DNA of 64,000 bases from Eriocheir sinensis (lineage: Eukaryota > Arthropoda > Malacostraca > Decapoda > Varunidae): NCBI RefSeq assembly GCF_024679095.1, contig NC_066513.1:8116404-8180403 (forward strand). Reading direction: 5' to 3'. Within the stretch, counting starts at the first letter, position 1; the number at the start of each line of letters is the position of its first letter. The notes under the pieces were generated by a model. That model was not told the origin of the DNA. It ran no database searches and saw only the letters and a program-made list of their open reading frames with translations. Shown one piece after another: positions 12,011 to 23,561 of the stretch. Position numbers and translations under genes: made by a program.

Positions 12011-12450
12011 AAGCAGCACCACCAGCAGCGCGACACTCCTCACAACCAGCTGGACAGCCTGGAGCACCGAAGGCGAGTCGGTGCTCTCACAATGCCGCAC
12101 AAGGCACAGGTACACTATACACCACACCTCGCGACTCTTCGGGTCCCGTGGATGAGGATAGAGCTCACTACGAGAGCGGTAGTGTCTGACCTTCTCTTCG
12201 AGATTCCAAGGACACACACCGCGAAGTGTCAAAGGGCTTTAACGTGTGCCACGGCAGAGCTGTGGAACATTTTTACGAGCTGCGTGAACGTGAGAATTCT
12301 GTCCACAAATCGGGTCAAATGCCCATGCCTGGCTGAGGACACGCCCACCGGAAGTGTCCTCAGCACATTGACAGTGTTCTTGAAGCGCCAGCCTGACAGT
12401 GACAGTACCTAGTGCACATTCATAGTGACAGTGTGATAATGACAGTGACC

Positions 12451-12546
12451 GTGGGAAGCTTCAAGATAGATGCCTCAGGAAAGAGAGCATTTTTAGTTCA
12501 AAACACATACCCCCATAGAAACCCAGAATGTATATACTCCCATGTT

Positions 12547-12548
<2 letters not shown>
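12451..12548. other. Intron remnant, nothing recognised
   Basis: About 100 bp between the LINE 3' end and the (GA)n array. No feature seen. Confidence 0.35.

Positions 12549-12622
<74 letters not shown>
12549..12622. repeat. (GA)n microsatellite
   Basis: About 74 bp of GA, ending only 23 bp before the exon B acceptor. Its purines lie just upstream of a short pyrimidine tract, TTTCTCTAC. Confidence 0.93.
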
Positions 12623-12626
<4 letters not shown>

Positions 12627-12645
12627 AAACTTTCTCTACACACAG

Positions 12646-12713
12646 TGCCGCCGGAGCCTGAAGGACTGTCATCCACCAGTAACTCCAGCAGCAGTATTAG
12701 TGTTAATTGGACG
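12646..12713 (+). CDS. FN3 receptor gene exon B (first part of FN3 domain 2)
   Basis: A 68-bp exon enters in phase 1 after CTACACACAG and leaves in phase 0 at the donor GTGAGT. With the last base of exon A it gives Val, then PPEPEGLSSTSNSSSSISVN and WT. This is the classic opening of an FN3 domain: a proline-rich A strand, then the B strand ending in the conserved Trp. The Ser run is unusual but fits the A-B loop. It pairs with exon C to complete a domain of about 97 residues. Phase 1 borders between domains with an internal phase 0 intron are seen for all three complete domains here. Confidence 0.75.
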
Positions 12714-13345
12714 GTGAGTCAGCAGATGGCGCGAGTTAGCAGTGTGATTCAGCAGATGGTGTGAGTCTGCCGATGGTGTGACAGCAGGTGGTGTAAGTTA
12801 GCAGTGTGATTCAGCATTTAGTGTGAGTTAGCAGTGTGAGTCAGCAGGTGGTGTTAGTTTACCAATGGTATGACAGCAGGTGGTGTGAGACAGGGGTTGG
12901 TTTGACAGCAGGTGGTGTGAGTCAGCCGTGTTATTCAGCAGGTGGTGTGAGTCGGGGGTGGTGTGATAGCAGGTGGCGTGACTCAGCAAGTGGGGTGTGA
13001 GCCAGAGGGTGGTGTGACATCAGGTGGTGTGAATCAGGGGGTGGTGTGACAGAAGATGGTGTGAATCAAGGGGTGATGTGACAGCAGGTGGTGTGAGTCA
13101 GGGGGTGGTGTGACAGAAGATGGTGTAAGTCAGGGGGTGGTGTGACAGCAGGTGGTGTGAGTCAGGGGGTGGTGTGACAGCAGGTGGTGTGAGTCAGGGG
13201 GTGGTGTGACAGCAGGTGGTGTGAGTTAGGGGGTGGTGTGACATAAGGTGGTGTGAATCAGGGTGGTGGTGTGACATAAGGTGGTGTGAATCAGGGGGGT
13301 GGTGTGACAGCAGGTGGCGTGAGTCAGCTGGCTGTGTACACAGCA
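12714..13345 (+). repeat. Minisatellite of donor-like units
   Basis: About 630 bp of imperfect tandem units of roughly 30 bp (consensus part GTGTGAGTCAGGGGGTGGTG / TGACAGCAGGTG). It starts exactly at the donor of exon B, whose GTGAGTCAGCAG is itself one unit. Many units keep GTGAGTCAG or GTAAGTCAG, which resemble 5' splice sites. The later units are the most uniform. Confidence 0.88.
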
Positions 13346-13670
13346 GGCGGCCTGGGTCGGTGTTATGCCGGAAGGAGCGGAGGGTTGAGGTGGAAGGTCC
13401 AGGTTATTGGTCACGTGAATACATAATAGTTTACAAGGATATGAGTTTTAAGATTTATTACAATTAATTACTTTGCAAACGTTAACAGCGATAATAAATG
13501 CAGGGATGTACCTGGAATGGTCACAAAAAGCCGACACGATCACGCAAACATTACTGACCATAAGAGGTGATATCACAGACAGGGCTCAAGGCATTAAGTT
13601 ACAACAGCAAACATTGTGCAATTTGTTCACGGAGACACTTAGTCTTGATCTTGGTTCGGGAAGTAGTCAC
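13346..13670. other. Intron stretch, nothing recognised
   Basis: No coding similarity, inverted repeat or array seen. Confidence 0.35.
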
Positions 13671-14190
13671 TCCGTTCGGTAGTAAGTACTACAACCTTTG
13701 TAACGGCTCACTTCCTCAGGACAAACAGCCTGAAAACAAAATGAACTGACTATGCTGAAAGAGTCCGTAGTGACGCGAGCGGGGACATTTACAGGAGTCC
13801 ACCCTATCCAGTGTGCACCGCCTAGGCACTCTCCAGGAATTATTTTACCCCCTCTGTTGTCCTTCTGGTCCCTGCCTGCAGCGTACTCAAACCTAGCAAG
13901 AGTTCCATCGCCCTTTTTAACATTCCCTTCAAGCATTCCGTTCCTCTCTCCTGTATTATTATTTCCACCATGCTTCGCCTCTCTCTTTCACACCCAGGAC
14001 ACTCAACTAACATATGTTCTATCTTCTCGTCGACCCCCCTTCACACATACGGCATACCTAGCTTGCTTCCCCCAGTGGCCCACCCAAACATCCTACTATT
14101 CACCTCTAAGGATTTGGTCCTGACCTTGAAGAACAACACACTCCCCAGGCTACCGTCGTGGAAACCCGAACACAAAGCTTAAATATTGAC
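13671..14190 (-). mobile_element. LINE 3' coding remnant with Cys/His tail
   Basis: Read leftward, the stretch around 13985-14030 gives pieces like MLVECPGCERERRSMVE, preceded by further Cys residues. This resembles the CxxC..H..C C-terminal zinc region of R4/RTE-style LINE proteins. Frames are broken. It may belong to the same family as the RT at 21400-22370, but they do not overlap, so this is inference. Confidence 0.45.
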
Positions 14191-15240
14191 ATGAATAACT
14201 ATAAAGTACCACAACACTGGAAAACATCTGGAACAGTTATGATAGCAAAAAAAAAAAAAAAAAGTCAAAGAACACACTAACAACCACAAGCTACAATCTC
14301 ACAATAAGCTTAAGAAGGGAAAATTACTACAGAACATCCGATCAATGAGATAAATAAATGTTTTGCCGGCAGGATTTACAGAAGGGAGATTATAAAATAA
14401 TTATTTTAAGATACTGCATAGAAAACAGCAAACAGATAAAGCAGGAATTGATAATCACAGCGATAGATTTTGAAAAAGCCTTCGATTCAGTAAATAGAAA
14501 GTCCTTGATAAAAGTATTGAAAAAAGTTAAATGTAATTCCTTGATCACTGACGACATAGCAAGTCTGTACACGGGTGATATAACAGAGCTCTGCGTGGAC
14601 CTAAGAAAAGTAGGCGAGGTGGCGGTAACCGGCGGCAGAAGGCAAGGCTGTGCAGGACCCCCACTGCTCTTTGTGCTGCCGATCAATCAGTCATCAAGCT
14701 GATCATTGATAGTCAAATGGGTTTTAAGAAGAGTAATTTTACATCCCAGTATTGTTTTATGCAGATGATGATGATATTGCTGGACATTATAAAACATAAC
14801 AAAGGGAATCAATGACTAAGAATAATACATGGACAAATGAAGGCATAAGTATAAGAATAAGAAACACGGAAGAATTGAATCACACGGCTGAAGAAGACAT
14901 CGAGGAGAGAGTAGGGGAAGAAGGTGGAGGATGGGCATGGAGGGAAAAATCAACCTTGAGCACATACTTAAGAAATAAGCATGAAATTAAAGAAGAGACT
15001 ATATAATTATGACAACTCATTCAGATCTAAATCAATGTTCCGGTTCAGAACTACCTCACTACAACTACACTGGAGGAAAAGGTTCACAGGAAGAAAAAAA
15101 ATGTGCTGTGTGTCGTCGAGAGCAGCAGGAAACACTGACACACTTCATGCCCCAGTGCGATGGACTGAGAGAAGTGCGTGGAAATTATAACACTGAGGAG
15201 GATACAACGCTATAAAAATTATCTTATTTACACCAAATTA
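14190..15240 (+). mobile_element. RTE/R4-like LINE remnant (RT and zinc tail)
   Basis: RT blocks are readable as IDFEKAFDSVNRKSLIKVLK (about 14463-14522), the block RRQGCAGPPLLFVLPINQ (about 14638-14690) and a degenerate YADDDD (about 14757-14775). A C-terminal CAVCRREQQETLTHFMPQC zinc-like region follows (about 15100-15155). Frameshifts and a poly-A interruption near 14250 break the frame. The RQGC motif instead of PQGS places it outside the jockey/CR1 style of the neighbouring elements. Confidence 0.6.
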
Positions 15241-15374
15241 TCCTATTTACTTACTCAAAAAAACAAAGTATATGTGGAAGAACGGCGGAAAATTAAGAAA
15301 AGAAGAACTAAATTAGCCGTGAATCAGACTTGAAACCACGATTTTTGTACAGCATAGGAGGTAGCTCACGGGCA

Positions 15375-15725
15375 AAAAAAAAAAGGAAACAATGAAAAAA
15401 AGCCCGCAAATCACTGCTCCTATAAAATAGGTAAGAGGAGTGGCCAAAAGAGAGGTAAATTTCGGGAGGAGAGTTGTCCTGATACTCTCCTCTTGAAAGA
15501 GTTTACGTCACAGGCAGGAGGAACTACAGATGAAGGAAGATTGTTTCAGAGTTTGCCAGCGTGAGGGATGAAAGAGTTAAGATGTTGGTTAACTGTTGCA
15601 TAAGGGATTTGGACTGTATAGGGATGAGCTTGAGTAGAAAATCGTGTGCAGCGGGGCCGCGGGAGTGGGAAGGCATGCTGTTGGAGAGTTTAGAAGACCA
15701 GTCAGCGTGAAAATATCGATAGAAC
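15375..15725 (-). mobile_element. Jockey-like LINE 3' end, inverted copy
   Basis: The 3' part of the family ends at an A-rich border near 15375 and runs leftward from about 15725. It contains the family's C-terminal region and 3' untranslated part. It abuts a + strand copy of the same family, forming an inverted pair. Confidence 0.75.
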
Positions 15726-15726
15726 T

Positions 15727-16807
15727 GATGGAGTGCCTCCTATTGTCCTTAGAAACTGTGCTTCCGTGCTGACACCCTGCCTGGACAATCTTTTTCGCCT
15801 CTGCCTGTGAACTTATACATTTTCCTCCTGCTGGAAGTACGCCTTCATACAGTCTATGCCTTTAGAAGGGTGAACGTTCCAATCCCTCAAGCTGCCGCCC
15901 TATAGCTTTACTTTCATGTATATTTAAAGCTTTTAAATCAATCCTTAACCAGAAGATTCGAATGCATCTTTTCACTTCGGACCTTTTTTTCTGATCGCCA
16001 GTATGGGTTCCCCAAGGGGCGTTCTACTGGCGATCTTCTTGCTCTCTTAACTTTTTCTTGGCCATCCTCTCTTAGCCGTTTCGGTAAAACTTTCTCAGTT
16101 GCGCTAGGCATATCGAATGCTTTCGATAGAGTCTGGCACAACTCTTTCCTTTCTAAACTGCCCTCATACGGACTCCATCCTTCTCTCTGTTCCTTTATCA
16201 CCAGTTTCCTCTCCGGCCGTTTTATCCCTGCTGTGGTAGAAGGTCACTGTTCCTCCCCTAAACCTATCAACAGTAGTGTCCCACAGGGCTCTGTCCTATC
16301 ACACACTCCTTTCCTGTTATTCATCAATGATCTTCTTTCCATAACAAACTGTCTTATTCACTCATACGCTGACGATTCCACTCTGCATTATTCAACTTCT
16401 TTTAACAGAAGAACCTCTCATGAAGAATTGCAAGACTCCAGACTGGAGGCTGCAGAACGCTTAACGTCAGACTTTGCTATCATTTCTAATTTGGGTAAAA
16501 AAAACTGTGTGTCATTCAATGTCCTTCAATCATCCAAACATCTATCCTCTATTCTTCGACAACACTTAGCTATCACCTTCTTCAACACTAAACATCCTCG
16601 GTCTATCCTTAGTTCAAAATCTCAAATGGAAACCACATCTCGTCTCTCATTAAATCAGCTTCCTCGAGATTGGTTGTTCTGTATCGTCTCCGCCAGTTCT
16701 TTTCCCCCGCACTTATGCTTTCCGTATGCCTTGTCCACCCTCGTATGGAGTATGCATCTCACGTGTGGGAGAGCTCCGCTCACACAACTTTCTTGGACAG
16801 AGGAGAG
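15727..16807 (+). mobile_element. Jockey-like LINE, part 1 of split copy
   Basis: It starts at GVPPIVLRN-type sequence (about 15727) and includes a decayed RT palm. The block SSVPQGSVLSHTPFLLFIND (about 16272-16330) and SYADDSTLHYSTSF with catalytic YADD (about 16360-16400) are readable. Reading breaks several times. It ends inside the LLDRVES-type segment at about 16807, where a CR1 copy is inserted; the rest of the same copy resumes at 18071. Confidence 0.8.
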
Positions 16808-18070
16808 AAGCATAATTCAATTCATGACTCACAGCATGGGTTCACGAAGGGTAGGTCTTGTCTTATTAACCTGTTGTCCTTCTACACTAAAGTAATCGAG
16901 GCGGTTGACATAGATGAAAACTATAACATATTGTATCTAGATTTAAGTCAGGCGTTCGACAAAGTCCCTTATCACCGGCTATTACTAAAATTACAGTTTC
17001 ATGGCGTACATGGGAAAGTTTTAAGCTGGATTAGGGCGTGGCTTAGTGGTAGGAAGCAGAGAGTGCAAATCAATGGTAAACAATCTGAATGTGGCAGTGT
17101 TACGAGTGGAATAGCACAAGGGTCGGTGCTGGGTCCGCTGCTTTTTATTATTTACATCAATGACTTGGACACAGGAATTAGTAGTGATGTCAGTAAGTTC
17201 GCAGATGATACCAAGATCAATAGTGTAATCCAGTCAGATAGGGACGCTAGCGTTCTCCAGGATGAGCTTGACAGACTATATGATTGGGCGGGGAAGTGGC
17301 AGATGGAATTCAATGTCGGGAAGTGTAGCATTCTGAGTGTAGGTAGGAATAACCCCTCACACAATTAATCCTTAAATGACACTCCTCTAAGCAGGTCTGG
17401 GTGTGAGAGAGACTTAGTCTTAGTGAGCGCTGTCCTCCGTCCTAGGGCTCAATGCATTCAGACTAAAAATTGTGCAAACAGGGTACTGGGTTTCATCTCA
17501 TGGAGCGTAAGCAATAGGAGCGCTGAAGTCATCATCACTAATTAGACCTCATCTCGATTATGCAGTTCAGTTCTGGTCCCCCTACTATAGAATGGATATC
17601 AAGATGTTAGAATCTGTACAGAGGAGGATGACAAAGATGATTCAGGGGGTGAGAAACTTGCCTTATGAAAACAGGCTGAAGCATTTAAATCTACACTCTC
17701 TAGAAAGGCGAAGATTGCGAGGAGACTTGATCGAAGTCTATAAATGGATGAAGGGCTTTAATAAAGGGGATGTCAATAAGATTTTGGTAGTAAAAGAGCG
17801 AAGTAGGACACGTAACAATGGTTTTAAGATATACAATTTCAGATTCAGCAAAGACATAGGCAAGAACTGGTTCACCAATAGAGTGGTAGATTAATGGAAC
17901 AGACTTGGCAGCCATGTTGTGGGTGCCAGTACCATAAATACATTCAAGAAGAGGTTAGATAATGTCATGGACAGTAAGGTAATGTGGGGTTAAGAGTACA
18001 GGAGCTGCCTTGTATAGGCCAACCGGCCTCTTGCAGACTCCTTACGTTCTTGTGTTTTTATGTTCTTATG
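16808..18070 (+). mobile_element. CR1-type LINE nested in jockey-like copy
   Basis: The longer copy of the TTCTTATG-tailed family shows HGFTKGRSCLINLLSFYTKV (about 16838-16895), LDLSQAFDKVPYHRLLLKLQ (about 16938-16997), AQGSVLGPLLFIIYINDLDT (about 17116-17175) and KFADDTK (about 17194-17215). The conserved C-terminal region follows (about 17592-17880), and the copy ends in TTCTTATG-like 8-mers (18050-18070). The open frame 16838-17368 is intact across the RT core; a stop and frameshift follow near 17368. It splits a jockey-like copy, so it is the younger insertion. Confidence 0.87.
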
Positions 18071-18538
18071 TCTCATCAGCTCCCCTCCTCTTACTACTGA
18101 CAGCTTTATACCCCTTAAATTCCGCCGCCATGTTGCATCGCTTTCTATCTTCTATCGATATTTTCATGCTGACTGCTCTTCTGAACTTGCTAACTGCATG
18201 CCTTCCCCCCCCCCACCCTTCCGCGGCCCCGCTGCACACGTCTTTCTACTTAAGTTCATCCCTTTACTGTCCAAACCCCTTATGCAAGAGTTAACCAGCA
18301 TCTCCATTCTTTCATCCTCTTCACTGGTAGGTTCTGGAACAGCCTTCCTTCGTCCGTATTTACCCCTGCCTATGACCTGACCTATTTCAAGAAGTGTGTA
18401 TCAAGACACCTCTCTATCCGAAACTGATCTCTCTTTTGGCTACTCTATACTTTTAGCTATAGGGAGCAACATTTAGCGTGCTTTTTTTTTACATTTTCTT
18501 TTTGTTGCCCTTGAATTGCTCTCTGTGCTGTAAAAAAA
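18071..18538 (+). mobile_element. Jockey-like LINE, part 2 of split copy
   Basis: The copy resumes exactly where part 1 stopped (CTCATCAGCTCCCCTCC, coding LISSPP). It continues through the C-terminal region FRRHVAS.. to the 3' untranslated region and a poly-A-like end at 18531-18538. Confidence 0.8.
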
Positions 18539-18540
18539 AG

Positions 18541-18835
18541 AAGATAGAAAGGGAGGCAACATGGCGGTGGAATTCAAGAGGTAGAAGACTATCAGTAAGA
18601 GTAGAGGAGTTGATTAGCCGAAGAGCCGTAGACTCTACTTTGTCCAAGACAACTGTGTGTGTGGAGCCCACCACGTAAGATGTATACTCCATTCGAGGGC
18701 GGACAAGACCCATTTATATGAATAGTAACTGCACGAGGGAAAGGAACTGGCGGAGACGATACAGAACGTCCAACCTCGAGGAAGCTGATTTAGTAAGAGA
18801 AGAGATGTGAAGTTTCCTGTTAAGATTTTGCGGTA
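18541..18835 (-). mobile_element. Jockey-like LINE fragment
   Basis: An internal fragment reading leftward: thumb LTKSASSRLDVLYRLRQF (about 18800-18745) to FRRHVAS (about 18560). Neither end of the element is present. Its right side is cut by the TIR element at 18836. Confidence 0.72.
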
Positions 18836-19256
18836 ATGCTGAGATCACACATCTGCGATTTCGCTCTGCGACGGTTGGCGATTTTGAAAATGCACGAAAT
18901 CGTGGGAACATCGCCATTGTCTTTGCGCGTTTGCCTCTGTTTCAACTCACAGCAACATGGCGAGGGAGGGTCGCTCGCCTATACGCACACGAGGGCGACA
19001 GGCGAGGGGACGTCAAGGTGAATCGTGCGTGAATGCGCGCGACTGTACGCAGAGGAGCCCAATTTTGAAAATAAAACCCGTTGCGACGGTTCGCGATGGA
19101 CGCAGGGCCTGGCGACTATGCGCGACCGCCCCTCGTCTAGCCGCTCGACGTCGCACGCATGGTCGAGCAAACGTCGAGGGCGCGTCGCTGTACGACCCAT
19201 ATAGGCGGGCAACACTATTCGCGCTCTCTCTTCCATCCATCCCCCACACACCACAC

Positions 19257-19702
<446 letters not shown>

Positions 19703-20035
19703 CCCGGTGGGTCTTTATGGTCGGTCCAAGGCTTCTTCCCGGTGGGGCCTGATGGTCGGCCCAGCCCGTTCTGGCGCAGGCGAGTGTTTATAGTGGCGCC
19801 ATCTTGTGTTGGCTCATGCTGCCCCCCGAAACTCATCTTTGAGCCTCTCTTTGGAGAGATTATCTAGAGCCCGAGTTAATGGGTGGTCTTCAGGCCAGCA
19901 TGTGGATAGTCTTAGGCCACTCGGCGGTGACTGAAAAACCTCAGCTGTGCGGCGGCCAGGATTCGAACCCGCATCAATCCTGGAGCTCCTGACCGCGGGG
20001 CCGTCACGCTAACCATTCAGCCACCGCCTCCCCTA
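19703..20035 (-). mobile_element. SINE-1 copy
   Basis: A reverse-oriented copy: the body with GTTTATAGTGGCGCCATCTT (about 19784-19803), the B-box complement GGATTCGAACCC (about 19959-19970) and the A-box complement near 20015-20030. It has no poly-A side because its 3' end joins the duplicated unit. It lies between the two copies of that unit. Confidence 0.75.
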
Positions 20036-20048
20036 AATAAATAAATAA

Positions 20049-20051
<3 letters not shown>

Positions 20052-20144
<93 letters not shown>
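20052..20144. repeat. (TA)n(CA)n microsatellite, second
   Basis: The same compound array as at 19259, shorter, followed by copy 2 of the duplicated unit. Confidence 0.9.
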
Positions 20145-20145
20145 T

Positions 20146-20410
20146 CACTAACCAGAAATTAATCTTGGCACCCTGCATATCCCGACGCTCTAACGCTAAG
20201 GTTATTATTTCGGCTGATCAACCTTATAGGTTTTCAATATGGTAAAATAATCCTCATATGGCAACGCCAGTTGCTTGTGTCGACTCAAATTTGATAGTAG
20301 GTTAGCAACAAACACCTAGTGCTTCAAGTAAGTAGTAGCCCGTGCTACCCTCCCTTGATGTCGCTGATATTGCTTTATTGTTTCTTGCTTCTAATTCAGC
20401 AGTTCTTAAC
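20146..20410. repeat. Duplicated unit, copy 2 (hAT-like edge)
   Basis: The second copy of the unit at 19430. Unlike copy 1 it continues past CAGCAGTTCTTAACC into GGGGGTCGTGATCTCC, a start seen in many hAT transposon ends. No matching right end was found. Confidence 0.7.
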
Positions 20411-20639
20411 CTGGGGGTCGTGATCTCCTGGAAACGAAGTAAGTTGTTTTGAGGAATATTGGATTTTATTCGTATGGTGTAAGGTTTTCTGCATGTTATA
20501 CCGTATCTACAACTTCTGTAATAAATTGTAAGTGGAAAGAGTTTTACAATCTGTAATAACTTGCTAACAAGCTAATGAAGTAGTCAAGAGAAATACATTA
20601 TTATTTTACTGTGTACTCTAGCTAATAATTTTACTGTGT

Positions 20640-20915
20640 ACACTAGCTTAGAAGTTTGCATTTTGTAAAACCAGGCTATTATTTTGCATTTAGGAATGCT
20701 ATTCTATTATTTTGCATTCATGAATACTAGGCTATTGTTTAGCAGTTAGGCATACTATTCTATTATTTTGAATTCATGAACACTAGGGTATTATTTTGCA
20801 TTTATGAATACTATTCTATTATTTTCCATTCATGAATACTGGGCTATTATTTAGCAGTTAGGAATAATATGCTAGTATTATAAATTCATGAATACTAGGG
20901 TATTATTTTGCAGGC
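20640..20915. repeat. A/T-rich minisatellite
   Basis: About nine imperfect units of roughly 30 bp, with the common core CTATTATTTTGCATTCATGA. Confidence 0.82.
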
Positions 20916-21399
20916 GGGCAGGGTAGCGGCGTGTGGCAGGACAGTGTGAGTGCGAGCGAGTGGTCGCTCGCCACGGTTTTTCACTTGCTCCCGCTTGCTT
21001 GCTGCCATCTCCCTTTCCGAAGCAGCGTCGCTGCCATACGCACGATGTACAAAGTCGCTCGCATGTACGCTCGCATACACCACGACCCCTTGCGTTTGAC
21101 GAGGGTATGTTAGCGCATACTGCGATGGTCTCTCGCTTAACCGTGCGAATAATCGTGCGATTTGGCCAATATCGCAGACTTTCTGCGAACTTTTTAAACA
21201 TTTCAAAATGTTCGCGTGACGGGCCGGCACCAGCAAGTCGCGCGAACTTTATCGAGCGAATATTGCGACTAATCGCAGGGACGTCGCCACGATGTCGAGC
21301 GTATATACCGATTTCAGAAATTTTCAAAATCGCCAACCGTCGCAGAGCGAAATCGCGGATGTGTGATCCCAGCATAGGCCACGCATGAGGGCTGGTACT

Positions 21400-22370
21400 G
21401 CCATTCCCTTCCATATTCCCCTAACTACCTCATACCAGTTAGCTCATAATTTAGCTACACTTCCTAGTCTTCCTAACCACTGGAAATGGTATGCTGCTTG
21501 GTCCTATCAGTCCCATCCTCATCAATTATGATCCCTAGGCATTTGTATGGCTTATGCTCATGTCTCCTAGTGCCCAGGTCCTTCCATCGTGCTTAGCCTC
21601 AACATTTACTAATAATACCTGACTTCTCCCATTACTAAACTTCATATCAAAGTCCCTCTCACATTGTGCAACCACTTTTAACATTTGCATCAGGTCCTCA
21701 CTATCCTTACTCATGATCACCATGTCATCTGCATACAGGAGACGTCCTAACCGTTCACTCCCCACACTTATCCCATAACCTGATGTCCGCAACCTCTCTG
21801 CCAGCTCCATGTACGGCCCGAACAGTAGCGGGGACAGTAGCTACACACCCTTGCCTAACCCCTCTACGGCTGTTGACCCACTCTGTCTCTATATCCCCTA
21901 ACATATAGATTGCACATGTGTTATCGTACATACTATCTATTATCCCTACTTCCCTCTCACTCACTCCTATCCTAGCCAGCAATCAACTCAGCAAACCCCC
22001 AGCTACCGTATCATACGCTTTTTCTATGCTAGGAAACGCAAGGTATACCTTCCCACTCGTTCCTTTCATTCTTTCAATCACCGCATTTATTACAAACATG
22101 TTATCCTCCCCCTTTCCATCCTTATGACAACCTCACCCATTACCCTGTTTCTTCCACAACATCCACTCGTCCTATCAATAATCTTTCCTGTTGCGTCTGT
22201 AACAGCTATTGGCCGGTAGTTCTTTAACTCTTTCCTACTCTTGTGGTCCCCTTTGTGTAGCAGCGTCACCCCACTCTCGTTCCAATTTCCCGGCACTTTT
22301 CCCCCTAGCCAAATCTCTATAAACAACTTATACAAACTCTCTATCACACCTGGACCTCCTCTTTATAGAA
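21400..22370 (-). mobile_element. R4-like LINE reverse transcriptase remnant
   Basis: Read leftward, it shows YKLFIEIWLGGKVPGNWNES (about 22335-22276), LKNYRPIAVTDATGKII (about 22232-22180), the RRGVRQGCV block (about 21875-21845) and RLLYADDMVIMSKDSEDLMQ (about 21750-21690) with catalytic YADD intact. The RQGC motif and the VTDATGKI segment separate it from the jockey and CR1 copies. Frameshifts lie between blocks. It may pair with the zinc-tail fragment at 13671-14190. Confidence 0.68.
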
Positions 22371-22552
22371 TGCATTAGGAATGGCGCGGTAGGGATTAAC
22401 GAGACAGACTGAAACACGTGGACGCTGCAGTATGGATTGTTTACAAATACAAAAATGAGGAATGGAGTCAAAAGGTGAGGGAAGGACTGACGGAGGGAGC
22501 AACACACAAGACATGCGACTACACGGCAAAACCTAAATCTAAGGGTGGCCTC
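22371..22552. other. Intron stretch, nothing recognised
   Basis: No feature seen in about 180 bp. Confidence 0.35.
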
Positions 22553-23085
22553 ATCACCACCACCACCACCACCATCACCACCACCACCACCCTCATCATT
22601 ATACCTTCATCATCACCATCCCTCTCATGTAGCCTCCACACCAAAAACCACCACCACCACCACTACCACCCACATCACTATACCTTCATCATTAGACCTT
22701 CATCATCACCATCCCTTTCATTAGCCTCACCACCACCACCACAACCCACATCACTATACCTTCATCATTAGACCTTCATCATCATCATCCCTTTCATTAG
22801 CCTCACCACCATCACCAACACCACCCACATCATCATACCTTCATCATCACCATCCCTTTCATGGAATATCACCACCACCACCATCCACATCATTATACCT
22901 TCATCAATAGATTTTCATTATCACCATCACTTTCATGTAATCTCACCCCCATCACCACCACACAAGTCATTACACCTTCATCTCACCTTCACCTTCATGT
23001 AGCCTCACCACCAACACCATCATCACAATCATCATCACCACTACTATCACCACCACTCTTACCACCACCACCACCACCACCATCT
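22553..23085. repeat. (CCA/TCA)n imperfect trinucleotide tract
   Basis: About 530 bp of CAC/CAT triplets organised in longer units with CATTATACCTTCATCA and CATCCCTTTCAT words, so it is part minisatellite. It ends 38 bp before the exon C acceptor. Confidence 0.9.
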
Positions 23086-23123
23086 CCGTAACTCACTCAC
23101 TGGTCCTTTTCCTCTTCACTCAG

Positions 23124-23346
23124 GCTGTGAGCTACCCCCGGCGGTGTGATCTTCAGTACTGGCTAGAACTGTGGGAGAAAAGGAACAACAGTTATTGTCA
23201 TATTGCAAATCATGTGACAAAGGAGGTGTATTATGATATTGACAACCTGCAGGCCTACACTAACTACCGTGTCAGAATTTATGCAATGGGAGGCGGGGAT
23301 GATTCTCCAAAAACCAGGTGGAGCAATGTGAAAACACTTCCTGACA
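23124..23346 (+). CDS. FN3 receptor gene exon C (second part of FN3 domain 2)
   Basis: A 223-bp exon enters in phase 0 after CTTCACTCAG and leaves in phase 1 at the donor AGTAAGTTG. It encodes AVSYPRRCDLQYWLELWEKR at its start, then the C' to E strands with DIDNLQAYTNYRVRIYAMGG (about 23238-23295): the Leu-Tyr tyrosine corner of FN3 domains. It ends in WSNVKTLPD. With exon B it makes a domain of about 97 residues, the normal length. Two Cys in the C-C' region are an unusual addition and could form an intradomain disulphide; that is inference. Confidence 0.82.
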
Positions 23347-23495
23347 GTAAGTTGTGTGTCCTGCACGCCAACGGGTGATCTCGATTACTTAACTTTCAAC
23401 AACAAAGGGTGAGTCAAGGATTGTCAGCACTATGTAGACTTTATTATGATCTGGGAAGATGAAAACATGCTGTGGAACTTTACAGGAACTGTACA

Positions 23496-23499
<4 letters not shown>

Positions 23500-23549
<50 letters not shown>
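23500..23549. repeat. (GT)n microsatellite, LINE tail remnant
   Basis: GT repeats followed by ATTTACCTATTTAT, the inverted 3' end of CR1-like copies in this window. It suggests the tail of a copy otherwise replaced by the jockey-like insertion. Confidence 0.8.
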
Positions 23550-23550
<1 letters not shown>

Positions 23551-23561
23551 TTACCTATTTA

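Larger units (their letters stand above)
6105..12450 (+). mobile_element. Large LINE with PHD/CCHC ORF1, endonuclease and RT
   Basis: One non-LTR element can be followed in order along the + strand. An ORF1-like part carries a Cys-rich PHD-type block (CCVCPYTI...CNQCNQEECPNIVC, about 6255-6345) and a CCHC knuckle (CGKRGHHADKC, about 8319-8351). An endonuclease follows (RILSANVRGFRTYVGE, then VGDSN near 9040-9054). The RT has PVHKKNNKADPSNYRSISLL (about 10950-11010), SVPQGSILGPILWNIYFNDL (about 11370-11430) and ALAYADDCTHSHSY (about 11448-11490). A CR1 fragment (7287-8312) and a TIR element (9972-10816) split it. A stop follows GDSN at 9052-9054, and other stops are scattered, so it is inactive. 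The RT style suggests a jockey/I-group clade; the exact clade is uncertain. Confidence 0.75.

Noticed and set aside
20396..20430. Complete hAT element
   Set aside because: A hAT-like left edge is visible but no inverted right end or 8-bp target repeat was found.
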